Of a stretch of 64,000 nt of DNA, positions 50,430 to 58,771 are shown piece by piece (position 1 is the stretch's first letter; the number at the start of each line of letters is the position of its first letter). This DNA comes from Thermoactinomyces sp. DSM 45892. GTDB taxonomy: Bacteria; Bacillota; Bacilli; Thermoactinomycetales; Thermoactinomycetaceae. The DNA lies in NCBI RefSeq assembly GCF_900107305.1, contig NZ_FNPL01000003.1, positions 124,001 to 188,000 on the forward strand, in the 5' to 3' direction. A model generated the notes under the pieces. That model searched no databases, was not told the DNA's origin, and saw only the letters and a program-made list of their open reading frames with translations. The position numbers were made by a program, and so were the translations under genes.

Positions 50430-50993
50430 ATGAAAACATTTGGTTACGGTAGTAATCTCAATGGTCACATGTCCACCCTTGAGATGGTCGCTGATACATT
50501 TATCCCTAGAGTAAATACATATTTAGAGATGTATGATGAAGTATTAATAGGAAAATTAGATTTTGATCAAAATAAGATTTATCAATACGGACTTTTAAAA
50601 TCATTTGCGATCAATGAAGAAGAGGATCATGTGCAATTCTCTTTTGAGACCTTACATGAGAAGAGCCTCCAGTTGCTAACGGAGAACTATCAAGATCTAT
50701 ATCTTACTCATGAGGGAGTTTTTGATCTACTTTTTACTATGGATGATCATAAAGATCAACAGGTAGAGTATAAAGTGTTATTCTTAACTTGGGTTGATTT
50801 TCATTCAGGGGAAGAGAAAACGTATTTTATTGCACCTAATCATATCGTCCCAGAGCCCCTCGCCTGTGTAGCGGAATTTTGGCCATTGGTAAGTGAGATC
50901 GGAAGAGATGTCGATTTTCAAAAAACGGGATGCCATGCCAATGAGATGAAAGAAATTCTAAAGCGAGCCAAATCACAATCGGAAAAAGGATAG
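50430..50993 (+). CDS. Hypothetical protein (187 aa)
   Basis: 187 residues with AAAGGAG before the ATG. Acidic, with no membrane segment or signal peptide. A central segment EYKVLFLTWVDFHSGEEKTYF suggests an alpha/beta fold. I do not recognise the family. A terminator follows directly. Confidence 0.7.
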   Translation: MKTFGYGSNLNGHMSTLEMVADTFIPRVNTYLEMYDEVLIGKLDFDQNKIYQYGLLKSFAINEEEDHVQFSFETLHEKSLQLLTENYQDLYLTHEGVFDLLFTMDDHKDQQVEYKVLFLTWVDFHSGEEKTYFIAPNHIVPEPLACVAEFWPLVSEIGRDVDFQKTGCHANEMKEILKRAKSQSEKG

Positions 50994-51000
50994 TTGGTAA

Positions 51001-51034
51001 AAGGGCAGAAGTCCAAAAGCTTCTGCCCTTTTTC
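51001..51034 (+). terminator. Terminator after hypothetical gene
   Basis: AAGGGCAGAAG / CTTCTGCCCTT with TTTTTC. Confidence 0.85.
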
Positions 51035-51107
51035 TTGTGATTAGGTATTGACATAGACAAAGTGTAGCATGGACACATACTTCTAAGGTATCACGAGAGA
51101 AACTAAT

Positions 51108-51593
51108 TTACTTCTTTTTCTTGCGAGAGCTAAGCACTGTTTTCACTAAGTCGTTTAATCCAGGGGAGTTGATCAGGTTAAATAACGAGTCGGTCTTGTC
51201 TATATCTTCTGAGATGGTCTGTTTCTCTTCTCCATCTGAAGCCTGTTTTGTGGGTTTGTCTTTTGGAGAGGGCTTTGATTTTAGCTGGGATTGGTTTAGC
51301 TGTGATAGGGCTCCGATCAGCTGTTTAAAAGCACCTTGATCTTTAAAGGCTCGTGAAAAGGATTGAAATGCTTCGATCATTTGTTTTACATCACTTGATT
51401 TCTTAGAAAAGTTGCCTGCTAGACCCTCGAGTTTCTTCATGGATTCCATAAAATTAAGTCGAACTGATTTACTTTTAGTTTGGGGATTCGTGGAAATGGT
51501 TTTCCCTCTTGTGGATCGAATGGACTTACGTGATGAAGAAGTCGTGTTGTTTATAAATGGACGTTTGTGGGACTTGGGTTTTCTTGGTTTCAT
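51108..51593 (-). CDS. Basic, low-complexity hypothetical protein
   Basis: 161 residues. The N-terminal 45 residues are Ser/Thr/Lys/Arg-rich. A helical region follows (MESMKKLEGLAGNFSKKSSD, MIEAFQSFSRAFKDQG), then a charged linker and a Lys-rich end. Divergent from a subtilase. Its composition suggests a spore coat or DNA-interacting protein, but that is a guess. Confidence 0.65.
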   Translation of the reverse strand: MKPRKPKSHKRPFINNTTSSSRKSIRSTRGKTISTNPQTKSKSVRLNFMESMKKLEGLAGNFSKKSSDVKQMIEAFQSFSRAFKDQGAFKQLIGALSQLNQSQLKSKPSPKDKPTKQASDGEEKQTISEDIDKTDSLFNLINSPGLNDLVKTVLSSRKKKK

Positions 51594-51671
51594 GATATAA
51601 CACCTACCTACAAAGCCCAGTTTACCTATTTATATTCACTTACCATCCTGTTAGTGAAGGGGAGTGGCAAA

Positions 51672-52811
51672 ATGACGCAGAGCTGGTGGACCCCTTCGAA
51701 TTCCTCTAGGCGTATGAAGAGGTTGAGAAGAATTTATAATCTGAAAGAAGGCTCTCAACTAGATCGTTATATTCGAGAAATGCGCCAACTCGGGGTTCGG
51801 CCTGTTCGTTTTTTAGCTGAAATTGGAATTGTGATTGGCGAGTATACGCCTGACCATCAGTCTGAAATTAGATTAGGGAAGCACCCAGATGTAGAATTAG
51901 TGGAACCCGATCTTCGAATTACGATTACAGAGCCTTATTTAAATTCGAACTCCACTTCTTTTGCTTCTCCTTATGTGACTGTTCCATGGGGGGTACAACG
52001 CGTAGAAGCGGAGAAAGTATGGAGCAGAACCAAAGGGAAAGGGATTAAAATAGCTGTAATTGATACGGGAATCGATGGTGAACATCCTGCTATTAAGCCG
52101 AATTTTCGCGGTGGAGTAAATATCTTATCTCCTAATTCCACTCCTATGGACTATAATGGCCACGGAACGCATGTCGCTGGAATTATCTCAGGAAGATCGA
52201 GTGAGATGGGGATTATTGGAGTGGCTCCAAAAGCGAGTATCTATGCAGTAAAGGCATTTAATCGGAAGGGAAGCGCTAATCTCTCTGATTTATTAACAGC
52301 TATTAACTGGTGTATCGAAAACAATATGAATATTATTAATATGAGTTTTGGAATGGAAAAAGTAAGTGAATCATTGCGCCATGCGATTCAAGTTGCTCAT
52401 AAAAAAGGGATTGTGATGATTGCAGCATCAGGAAATCAGGGATTGAACGGTAGAATTGATTATCCAGCCAGATTTCCAGAAACGATAGCGGTTATGTCGA
52501 TTTCGATGGATAATGACATCTCTGCCTTTAGTAATCGAGGAAAAGGGGTAGATGTAGCAGCACCTGGAGAAAAGATCCCTTCTGCATGGTTGAATCAAAC
52601 CAGGAAAGAGATGAGTGGGACATCTATGGCGGTGCCTCATGTATCTGGAATTGTAGCGCTCATCCTTGGGCTAGATCATACGCTTAATCCAGAGCAGATT
52701 CGGTATTTATTACTTCGTACATCTCGGAGAATTGAATCAGAAGAGATCGGGTTGGTGAATGCAGTTCAGGCTTGTAAATCATTGCAGAAGGTGACACGGC
52801 GCTCTCTATAA
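51672..52811 (+). CDS. Subtilisin-like protease without signal peptide (second copy)
   Basis: 379 residues from ATG 51672 (GGGGAGTG upstream). The frame extends back to 51567 without a start signal. S8 triad: Asp131 in VIDTGID, His164 in NGHGTHVAG, Ser318 in SGTSMAVPH, with Asn255. The N-terminal 100 residues look like a divergent propeptide. Like the enzyme at 36.5 kb it lacks an export signal and so is likely an intracellular or spore-type protease. Confidence 0.92.
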   Translation: MTQSWWTPSNSSRRMKRLRRIYNLKEGSQLDRYIREMRQLGVRPVRFLAEIGIVIGEYTPDHQSEIRLGKHPDVELVEPDLRITITEPYLNSNSTSFASPYVTVPWGVQRVEAEKVWSRTKGKGIKIAVIDTGIDGEHPAIKPNFRGGVNILSPNSTPMDYNGHGTHVAGIISGRSSEMGIIGVAPKASIYAVKAFNRKGSANLSDLLTAINWCIENNMNIINMSFGMEKVSESLRHAIQVAHKKGIVMIAASGNQGLNGRIDYPARFPETIAVMSISMDNDISAFSNRGKGVDVAAPGEKIPSAWLNQTRKEMSGTSMAVPHVSGIVALILGLDHTLNPEQIRYLLLRTSRRIESEEIGLVNAVQACKSLQKVTRRSL

Positions 52812-52814
52812 TAA

Positions 52815-52858
52815 AATTGGTTACTTAGAAATGGATGTTTCTAGGTAACCAATTGGGC
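52815..52858 (+). terminator. Hairpin after the second subtilase
   Basis: AATTGGTTAC.TAGAAA / TTTCTA.GTAACCAATT with a small internal asymmetry. No T-run follows. Confidence 0.55.
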
Positions 52859-52930
52859 TCGTTACATAAAATTATGGATTCAATCTGTTGATCATTCTGT
52901 GGTAAACTTAACGGTACATAATAAATAACA

Positions 52931-52963
52931 ACCCCACTCCAATATATAGGGTTGGAGTGGGGT
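52931..52963 (-). terminator. Terminator after the gamma-SASP gene
   Basis: ACCCCACTCCA / TGGAGTGGGGT perfect 11-bp arms, 13 bases past the minus-strand stop. The T-run is interrupted (TTGTTATTTATT). Confidence 0.7.
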
Positions 52964-52975
52964 TGGATCTGTCTA

Positions 52976-53557
52976 CTATTTTTGTTGATTTTTGTTCATT
53001 TTAGCTCGTGCTTGCATGTTATTAGCAGCACTGTTTTCAGAGGCAAACTCAGTGTCCAAGCCCTGCATGCTGTTGTTAGCAGAAGCAGCATTGGCTGCAG
53101 CTACAGAGTTAGCGGCACTGTTTTCAGAAGCAAATTCAGTGTCCAAGCCTTGCATGTTGCTATTAGCAGAAGCAGCATTGGCAGCTACAGAGTTAGCGGC
53201 ACTGTTTTCAGAAGCGAATTCAGTGTCCAAGCCCTGCATGTTGCTATTAGCAGCGGCAGCATTAGCGGCTACAGAGTTAGCGGCACTGTTTTCAGAAGCG
53301 AATTCAGTGTCCAAGCCCTGCATGTTGCTATTAGCAGCGGCAGCATTAGCAGCTACAGAGTTAGCGGCACTGTTTTCAAAAGCGAATTCAGTGTCCAAGC
53401 CTTGCATGTTGCTATTAGCAGAAGCAGCATTGGCAGCTACAGAGTTAGCGACACTTGATTCAGAAGCAAACTCGGTATCGTGTGCATTGTTCATTGCATT
53501 AGGACCTTGTTGTGCGTTCATTTTTGATTTTCCTTGTGAAGAGTTGTTTTTATTCAT
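52976..53557 (-). CDS. Gamma-type small acid-soluble spore protein with six repeats
   Basis: 193 residues from ATG 53557 (AGGAGGTGAAG upstream). Repeats of 28 residues each begin DTEFASE, the GPR-type cleavage motif of gamma SASPs, and continue with Asn/Ala/Ser-rich sequence (NSAANSVAANAASANSNMQGL). Normal gamma SASPs have two or three such units. Here there are six, the last one partial. Gamma SASPs do not bind DNA and are an amino acid store for outgrowth. Codon use is strongly uniform among the repeats. Confidence 0.88.
   Translation of the reverse strand: MNKNNSSQGKSKMNAQQGPNAMNNAHDTEFASESSVANSVAANAASANSNMQGLDTEFAFENSAANSVAANAAAANSNMQGLDTEFASENSAANSVAANAAAANSNMQGLDTEFASENSAANSVAANAASANSNMQGLDTEFASENSAANSVAAANAASANNSMQGLDTEFASENSAANNMQARAKMNKNQQK
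52995..53475 (-). repeat. 84-bp tandem repeats within the gamma-SASP gene
   Basis: About six copies of an 84-base unit (one of 87) encoding the 28-residue SASP repeat. Copies are 90% or more identical. Because the unit is a multiple of three, long open frames also appear on the opposite strand. Confidence 0.85.
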
Positions 53558-53653
53558 GACTTCTTCACCTCCTGTGCTCATAGTCTGCCCCTATAGAGGC
53601 AAATTAATTACATGTAAACATTTCCTTTTTTAATAAAAAATTCGGAGGTTCAA

Positions 53654-54493
53654 ATGAAAGATTCGTTATATCGTGTATTATGGAAAGCAATTCCTACACG
53701 CGGCGTCTCAAGAATTACGGGTGCTTTTGCAAAGCATCCGATTAGTAAAAAAGTGATACCCTCTTACATTAACCATTTTCAAATCGAATTAGAGCCAGTA
53801 AAGAAGCCGTTAGATCAATTCGATAGCCTACTTGATTTTTTCGTACGGGAATTAAAACCAGAGGCTCGCCCCATTGAAGCTGGTGCAGATCAGGTCGTCA
53901 GTCCTGTAGATGGTGCAGTTTCCCAAATTGGTGTGATCCAAGAAGGATCTTGTGTCTATGCGAAGGGAAAAGAATATTCTCTTGCTGAACTGTTAGGAAA
54001 TGATCCTCAATACGTGAAGAAATTCCAAGGTGGAAAATTTGTCACTTTATATCTCAGTCCCCGTGACTATCACCGAATTCATATGCCTGTAGAGGGTGAC
54101 ATTGAAGGATACGCGTACCTTCCAGGCCCACTATATCCAGTCAATCCTTTGGGCATGAGGCTGTTTCCAGAGTTGTTTGCAGTGAATGAACGACTCGTTA
54201 CCTACGTCCGCTCATCCGCTGGCCTTGTTGCAGTAGTAAAGGTGGGAGCAACGAACGTGGGAAGCATTAAGGTAACGTATGATGAAGTGAGCACAAACAA
54301 AGGACACAGAGAAAATAAGCAAGTTCGATATCAAGAGGAACCTCATTTGACAAAAGGAGACGAGCTGGGGAGATTTGAGTTTGGCTCCACTGTAATCCTA
54401 TTATTTGAACCAAATCGTATTGAGTGGACGATCCCGGAGGAAATAGGAACACAAGTGATTATGGGTAAATCCATTGCTAAGATAGTGGAATAG
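53654..54493 (+). CDS. psd: Phosphatidylserine decarboxylase proenzyme
   Basis: 279 residues. Converts phosphatidylserine to phosphatidylethanolamine at the membrane using a pyruvoyl group formed by self-cleavage. Features: VVSPVDGAVSQIG, the YLSPRDYHRIHMPVEG histidine motif and the cleavage site GST within FEFGSTVIL near the C-terminus. CGGAGG precedes the ATG. pssA is not adjacent, so the pair is split here. Confidence 0.93.
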   Translation: MKDSLYRVLWKAIPTRGVSRITGAFAKHPISKKVIPSYINHFQIELEPVKKPLDQFDSLLDFFVRELKPEARPIEAGADQVVSPVDGAVSQIGVIQEGSCVYAKGKEYSLAELLGNDPQYVKKFQGGKFVTLYLSPRDYHRIHMPVEGDIEGYAYLPGPLYPVNPLGMRLFPELFAVNERLVTYVRSSAGLVAVVKVGATNVGSIKVTYDEVSTNKGHRENKQVRYQEEPHLTKGDELGRFEFGSTVILLFEPNRIEWTIPEEIGTQVIMGKSIAKIVE

Positions 54494-54515
54494 AGAAGGA
54501 ACCATGGAAAGGCAC

Positions 54516-54566
54516 AAAAACCTTTTTAGATGAAAAAGTACGCTTTTTCATCTAAAAAGGTTTTTC
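54516..54566 (+). terminator. Terminator after psd
   Basis: Perfect 23-bp arms (54516-54538 and 54543-54565) around the stable tetraloop TACG, with a T5 end. Confidence 0.9.
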
Positions 54567-54612
54567 TCATAAGGAGTTGCTTTTTGGTGCAGGCTAACAT
54601 TGGGTGAAGGCT

Positions 54613-55836
54613 ATGAAGCAATTGATACATACCAAGCGTTTAGATAAAGAGGCTTGGTATCTCCTTACCATTAGCGCGTTACATGCGATTTCGTTAGCTC
54701 TGTCGAATACATTCCTAAACGTATATTTATGGAAGTTAAAACAAAATTTTCTGCTGATTGGTTGGTATAACTTAACTTATCATGTCTCTGTAGCGGTGAC
54801 GTTTGTATTTGCCGGTTGGCTCACGAAAAAAGTGGATCGTGTGATTGCCATTCGATTTGGAGTGGCGATTCAAGCATTGTTTTATTTGACTGTCTTATTT
54901 TTAGGAACGAGCGCGGCAGATTATGTGGTGTTGCTGGGTTTCTTTATCGGTGTGGGCAGTGGATTTTATTGGCTAGCTTTTAATGTTCTTTACTTTGAGA
55001 TTACAGAACGTGAGAATCGAGATTATTTTAATGGTATTAGTGGGCTTACGAACTCTTTAGCTGGGATTATAGCTCCTGTAATATCTGGGTGGATCATTAC
55101 ACGCATCAATCATTTTACAGGTTATCGAATTATTTTTTGGATTTCGCTGGGGATCTTTATCGCGGCTGTCATTATGAGTTTCTTTTTGAAAGCACGAAGT
55201 TCACGGGGAAGTTACCGTTTAAAGGAAGTTCTTCGTATTGCCAGGCATCGAGGGACGAAATGGCATTGGATTAACCTGGCGATGTTGGTTCAAGGGATAC
55301 GGGAAGGGGTCTTTGTCTTTATTACAGGGCTATTGGTTTATCTAACGACACGTAGCGAGTTTACACTAGGGACATTTTATACAGTTTGTAACCTCGTTTC
55401 GTTGATCGCGTATTATTTTGCAGGAAAATGGATGACTCCAGAGCGTAGAATCAAAGCTATGTTTGTGGGGGCTATAGCGCTTGGAGTATGCTTTTTGCCC
55501 TATTTGTTTTTGTTAAATACATGGTCGATGTTCGTGTTTGGAATCGGCATCTTTTTGTTTTTTCCCTTTTACTACAACCCGATCTTATCCATTGTATTTG
55601 ATGTGATTGGAGAGAAGGATGAGAATGTAGAATTACGAGTTGAATATGTGGTTTCCAGAGAGCTGGCTTTAAATTTGGGGAGGATTATCAGTGTGTTTGG
55701 CTTTATCATATGGGTTTCATATTATCCAGATCTCATTCATCTAAGATGGTATTTGTTGCCGATAGCTTTTATGCAGGTGCTAACTTGGTGGTTAATCCGT
55801 AAGGCAGCAAATGGGAAACGAGTGGCTTCTAGGTAA
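54613..55836 (+). CDS. Major facilitator superfamily transporter
   Basis: 407 residues from ATG 54613 (GTG 54604 also in frame), with about twelve membrane helices. MFS marks: AGWLTKKVDRVIAIRFG (loop 2-3 motif) and GFFIGVGSGFYWLAFNV. The sequence resembles the YqgE-like group of Bacillales transporters. The substrate cannot be predicted. Confidence 0.85.
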   Translation: MKQLIHTKRLDKEAWYLLTISALHAISLALSNTFLNVYLWKLKQNFLLIGWYNLTYHVSVAVTFVFAGWLTKKVDRVIAIRFGVAIQALFYLTVLFLGTSAADYVVLLGFFIGVGSGFYWLAFNVLYFEITERENRDYFNGISGLTNSLAGIIAPVISGWIITRINHFTGYRIIFWISLGIFIAAVIMSFFLKARSSRGSYRLKEVLRIARHRGTKWHWINLAMLVQGIREGVFVFITGLLVYLTTRSEFTLGTFYTVCNLVSLIAYYFAGKWMTPERRIKAMFVGAIALGVCFLPYLFLLNTWSMFVFGIGIFLFFPFYYNPILSIVFDVIGEKDENVELRVEYVVSRELALNLGRIISVFGFIIWVSYYPDLIHLRWYLLPIAFMQVLTWWLIRKAANGKRVASR

Positions 55837-55958
55837 GAAGAGGTCACTCGTTTTTTGATGGAAAAAAGGTAATGAGCGAATGGAACATAGTATACTAAAG
55901 ACAGAGATTGATTCCTAAATTCGACTCATCAGTTAACTAGATGGATGGAGGAAATGCA

Positions 55959-57323
55959 GTGTATCGAGGGCTATTAGAAACACAGCGAAAGCATTATCAT
56001 TCGGGAGTTACGCGAACCTTATCATTTCGCCTTGAAATGTTAGAACGTTTGCGCTTTGCTGTCAAAAAGTTTGAATCACAGTTGTTTACAGCTCTACGTG
56101 AGGATTTAGGGAAAAACGAATATGAAGCTTATTTGATGGAAATTGGGATGGTTTATAAGGAAATCAGCTTTGCTAAAAAGCATCTTAAATCGTGGATGAA
56201 ACCAGTAAGAGTCGCAAATCCAATTACTCTATTTGGTGCGAAAAGTAAGATTTATTCAGAGCCTTTCGGGGTTTCTCTTATTATCGCTCCGTGGAATTAT
56301 CCGGTTCAGCTATTATTAAATCCTCTTATCGGTTCGATTAGTGCTGGAAACTGCTCTGTCTTGAAGCCTTCCGAATATACACCTCATGTCTCACAAGTGC
56401 TGTCTCAGCTAATAGAAGGGGCGTTCCCTTCGGAATATATTTCTGTGGTTGAAGGGGATGTGGAGGCAAGTAAGTCATTATTGGAATTGCCATTTGATCA
56501 TATTTTCTTTACAGGAAGTACGTCTGTAGGGAAAGTCGTGATGAAAGCAGCTGCAAAGCATTTAACACCTGTGGTACTTGAGTTAGGTGGGAAAAGCCCT
56601 GTTATTGTCGAAAAAGATGCAAACCTAGACTTGGCGGCGCGCCGGATTGTATGGGGAAAATTTAGTAACTCGGGTCAGACGTGTGTAGCCCCAGACTATT
56701 TGTTGGTTCATGAAGAGGTGAAGTCTGAGCTGATTCAATTAATCCAGAAGCATATTTCGACTGTGTATGGAGAGAATCCCCTTACAGCTGATAATTTTGG
56801 AAGCATTGTTAGTAAGCGTCATTTTGAACGGTTAAGAGATTTTCTTCGAGATGGGGAGGCGGTTGTAGGTGGGCAAGTAGAGGAGGAGCTGCTACGAATT
56901 TCGCCCACTGTGTTGGACAAAGTATCATGGGATTCGCCTATCATGGAGGATGAAATTTTTGGACCCATATTGCCGGTTTTTACATATCAGTCTTTGTCAG
57001 AATGCATAAAACGGATTCAGCGGTATTCGAAACCCCTAGCGCTCTATCTTTTCACTGAGAATAAAGGGATAGTGGAAACAGTTTTGCAGAATGTATCATT
57101 CGGTGGTGGATGTGTGAATGACACAGTGGTTCATCTATCCAATATTCATCTTCCTTTTGGAGGGGTTCAGCACAGTGGACAGGGGGCGTATCACGGAAAG
57201 TTTAGTTTTGATGCTTTCTCGCACAGAAAAGGAATCGTCCACCAGACAACACGATTTGATCCAAGCATTCGTTACCCTTTAAAAGGGAATAAGATTTCGT
57301 TATTGCGGTGGTTGTTTAAATAG
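55959..57323 (+). CDS. Class 3-type aldehyde dehydrogenase
   Basis: 454 residues from GTG 55959 (GGAGGAAATGCA upstream). ATG 55941 is in frame but sits before the ribosome site. NAD-dependent oxidation of aldehydes, probably fatty aldehydes. Motifs: IIAPWNYPVQLLLNPLIG, FFTGSTSVGK, the general base VLELGGKSP and the catalytic cysteine SNSGQTCVAP. The hydrophobic C-terminus (KISLLRWLFK) fits membrane-associated ALDH3 types such as YwdH. Confidence 0.92.
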   Translation: MYRGLLETQRKHYHSGVTRTLSFRLEMLERLRFAVKKFESQLFTALREDLGKNEYEAYLMEIGMVYKEISFAKKHLKSWMKPVRVANPITLFGAKSKIYSEPFGVSLIIAPWNYPVQLLLNPLIGSISAGNCSVLKPSEYTPHVSQVLSQLIEGAFPSEYISVVEGDVEASKSLLELPFDHIFFTGSTSVGKVVMKAAAKHLTPVVLELGGKSPVIVEKDANLDLAARRIVWGKFSNSGQTCVAPDYLLVHEEVKSELIQLIQKHISTVYGENPLTADNFGSIVSKRHFERLRDFLRDGEAVVGGQVEEELLRISPTVLDKVSWDSPIMEDEIFGPILPVFTYQSLSECIKRIQRYSKPLALYLFTENKGIVETVLQNVSFGGGCVNDTVVHLSNIHLPFGGVQHSGQGAYHGKFSFDAFSHRKGIVHQTTRFDPSIRYPLKGNKISLLRWLFK

Positions 57324-57643
57324 AAAAAGCAGGATTTTTATGGCGGGGGAAGAATATTAAAGACAGAAAATAATTTCAATCCCCCTCTTGGATGATGGAA
57401 CTCTTTGTGCTAATATAGTCGTCAGTGTAACTTGACATGGGTAAGATGGCGTGATATAAGAATACCATTGATATTTTAGAGAGCGCATCTAAGCTCTATA
57501 GTCCCTTGGATCAAAAATAGGTAAACTCAATACCTTTACATTCTGCATAAACAGTTAAAATGGAACATATGCATGGGACGTGAAAAAAATCCGGATCTAT
57601 AAGCTAGAATAGAAAAACGATCATGATTTGGGAGGAATTAATC
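57324..57643 (+). other. 320-base intergenic region before greA
   Basis: Holds the greA promoter at 57432-57460 and a leader of about 175 bases with a small hairpin (AGAGC / GCTCT near 57480-57500). No open frame with a ribosome site was found. Confidence 0.7.
57432..57460 (+). promoter_or_regulatory. Strong SigA-type promoter for greA
   Basis: Perfect TTGACA at 57432-57437, 17-base spacer, TATAAG at 57455-57460 with an upstream TG (extended -10). Confidence 0.75.
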
Positions 57644-58120
57644 ATGTCCATTCAAAAAGAGGTACTCCTGACTGAAGAAGGACTCGAAAAAACGAAACAA
57701 GAACTTGAATACTTTAAAACAGTGAAACGCCATGAAGTAGCGGAGCGTTTAAAAGAAGCGATTGCCCAAGGTGACTTAAGTGAGAACTCTGAGTATGATG
57801 CGGCGAAGGAAGAGCAAGCGTTTATCGAATCAAGAATCATTACGCTTGAAAATATGATTCGTAATGCCAAGATTATTAGTAGTGATCAAGTTACGAAAGA
57901 TGTTGTGGGTGTAGGGTCTAAAGTGACGATTCAGGAAGTTCCAGATGGGGACTTTGAAGAGTATGCCATTGTAGGAAGTGCTGAGACCGATCCAGATTCA
58001 GGTAAGATTTCAAATGAATCTCCAATCGGTGCTGAATTGATTGGTAAAAAGGTTGGGGATCTGCTAAATGTACCTGCTCCAGATGGAACAATTCAGTTCA
58101 AAATTGTAAAGATTTCTTAA
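57644..58120 (+). CDS. greA: Transcription elongation factor GreA
   Basis: 158 residues from ATG 57644 (GGGAGGAATTAATC). Rescues backtracked RNA polymerase by stimulating transcript cleavage. The N-terminal coiled coil carries the tip acidic residues in GDLSENSEYDAAKEEQ. The C-terminal FKBP-like domain has ESPIGAELIGKKVGD. Length and order are typical. Confidence 0.96.
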   Translation: MSIQKEVLLTEEGLEKTKQELEYFKTVKRHEVAERLKEAIAQGDLSENSEYDAAKEEQAFIESRIITLENMIRNAKIISSDQVTKDVVGVGSKVTIQEVPDGDFEEYAIVGSAETDPDSGKISNESPIGAELIGKKVGDLLNVPAPDGTIQFKIVKIS

Positions 58121-58136
58121 TTCCTTTAACGGAATG

Positions 58137-58182
58137 AAAGATAAGAGCCGACGACTATGTAGTCATCGGCTCTTATCTTTCC
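58137..58182. terminator. Bidirectional terminator after greA
   Basis: AAAGATAAGAGCCGACGACT / AGTCATCGGCTCTTATCTTT, one mismatch, with a 4-base loop. Confidence 0.85.
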
Positions 58183-58652
58183 TAGCGAGGTTGCATGGCA
58201 TTCCAAGCGGTTAATTGATTGACAAAAATACCAAGGGTTCGATGTGTTTTATATTCAATCCATTGATTTTGTTGGTTTTTAATTAAGAGATGGTGTTCAT
58301 CCCAAGCGTTACGGGGCAATGTGATGATGATTTCATCGATGGGATGTCTTACAGGTGAAAAGAGAGATAAAACAACGGGAGTGGGAAAGTGGATATGGTA
58401 GTAGGAGGCAGGTAATTGTAGCGAATTAAGTCCAGATAGTTGATATACCTCCGATAAAACCTTACCGACTTCTTGTCTCATCGTAGAGCTCACTCGTAGT
58501 GGTGTGTCCCCTCGTTCATGATGGTACATGGCTTGCATCGAAGAAATGGGGGTGGGTTCATGAAAGAGGGCAGAATCTCCAGTAACTTTATTACTAGGTA
58601 AAAGAAGGAAATAACAGAAAACCAAGAGAATTATTCTTCTTACGGGAACCAT
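58182..58652 (-). CDS. Secreted hypothetical protein
   Basis: 156 residues with an N-terminal signal peptide (MVPVRRIILLVFCYFLLLPS; cleavage about 25) and AGAGGAGA upstream. A small globular domain follows (HHERGDTPLRVSSTM, LPRNAWDEHHLLIKNQQ). No family recognised. Convergent with greA and sharing its terminator. Confidence 0.7.
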   Translation of the reverse strand: MVPVRRIILLVFCYFLLLPSNKVTGDSALFHEPTPISSMQAMYHHERGDTPLRVSSTMRQEVGKVLSEVYQLSGLNSLQLPASYYHIHFPTPVVLSLFSPVRHPIDEIIITLPRNAWDEHHLLIKNQQNQWIEYKTHRTLGIFVNQLTAWNAMQPR

Positions 58653-58771
58653 ATTGATCTCCTCTTTCTAGGAATCTCCTATGATAGTTTCAGTTTGCCT
58701 AGCTTATACGGGATCTATTCAAGTAGGGAGTATAAATTTGACAAGGTGGACAAGTCTTTAAGGAGGATGAA

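Noticed and set aside
52995-53475. Regularly spaced repeats resembling a CRISPR array
   Set aside because: The units are contiguous 84-bp coding repeats with no spacers and a clear SASP reading.
52992-53633. 213-residue and 168-residue open frames on the plus strand over the gamma-SASP gene
   Set aside because: They are mirror frames of the 84-bp repeats (Leu/Ala-rich and Ser/Val-rich nonsense). The minus-strand frame has the ribosome site and the SASP motifs.
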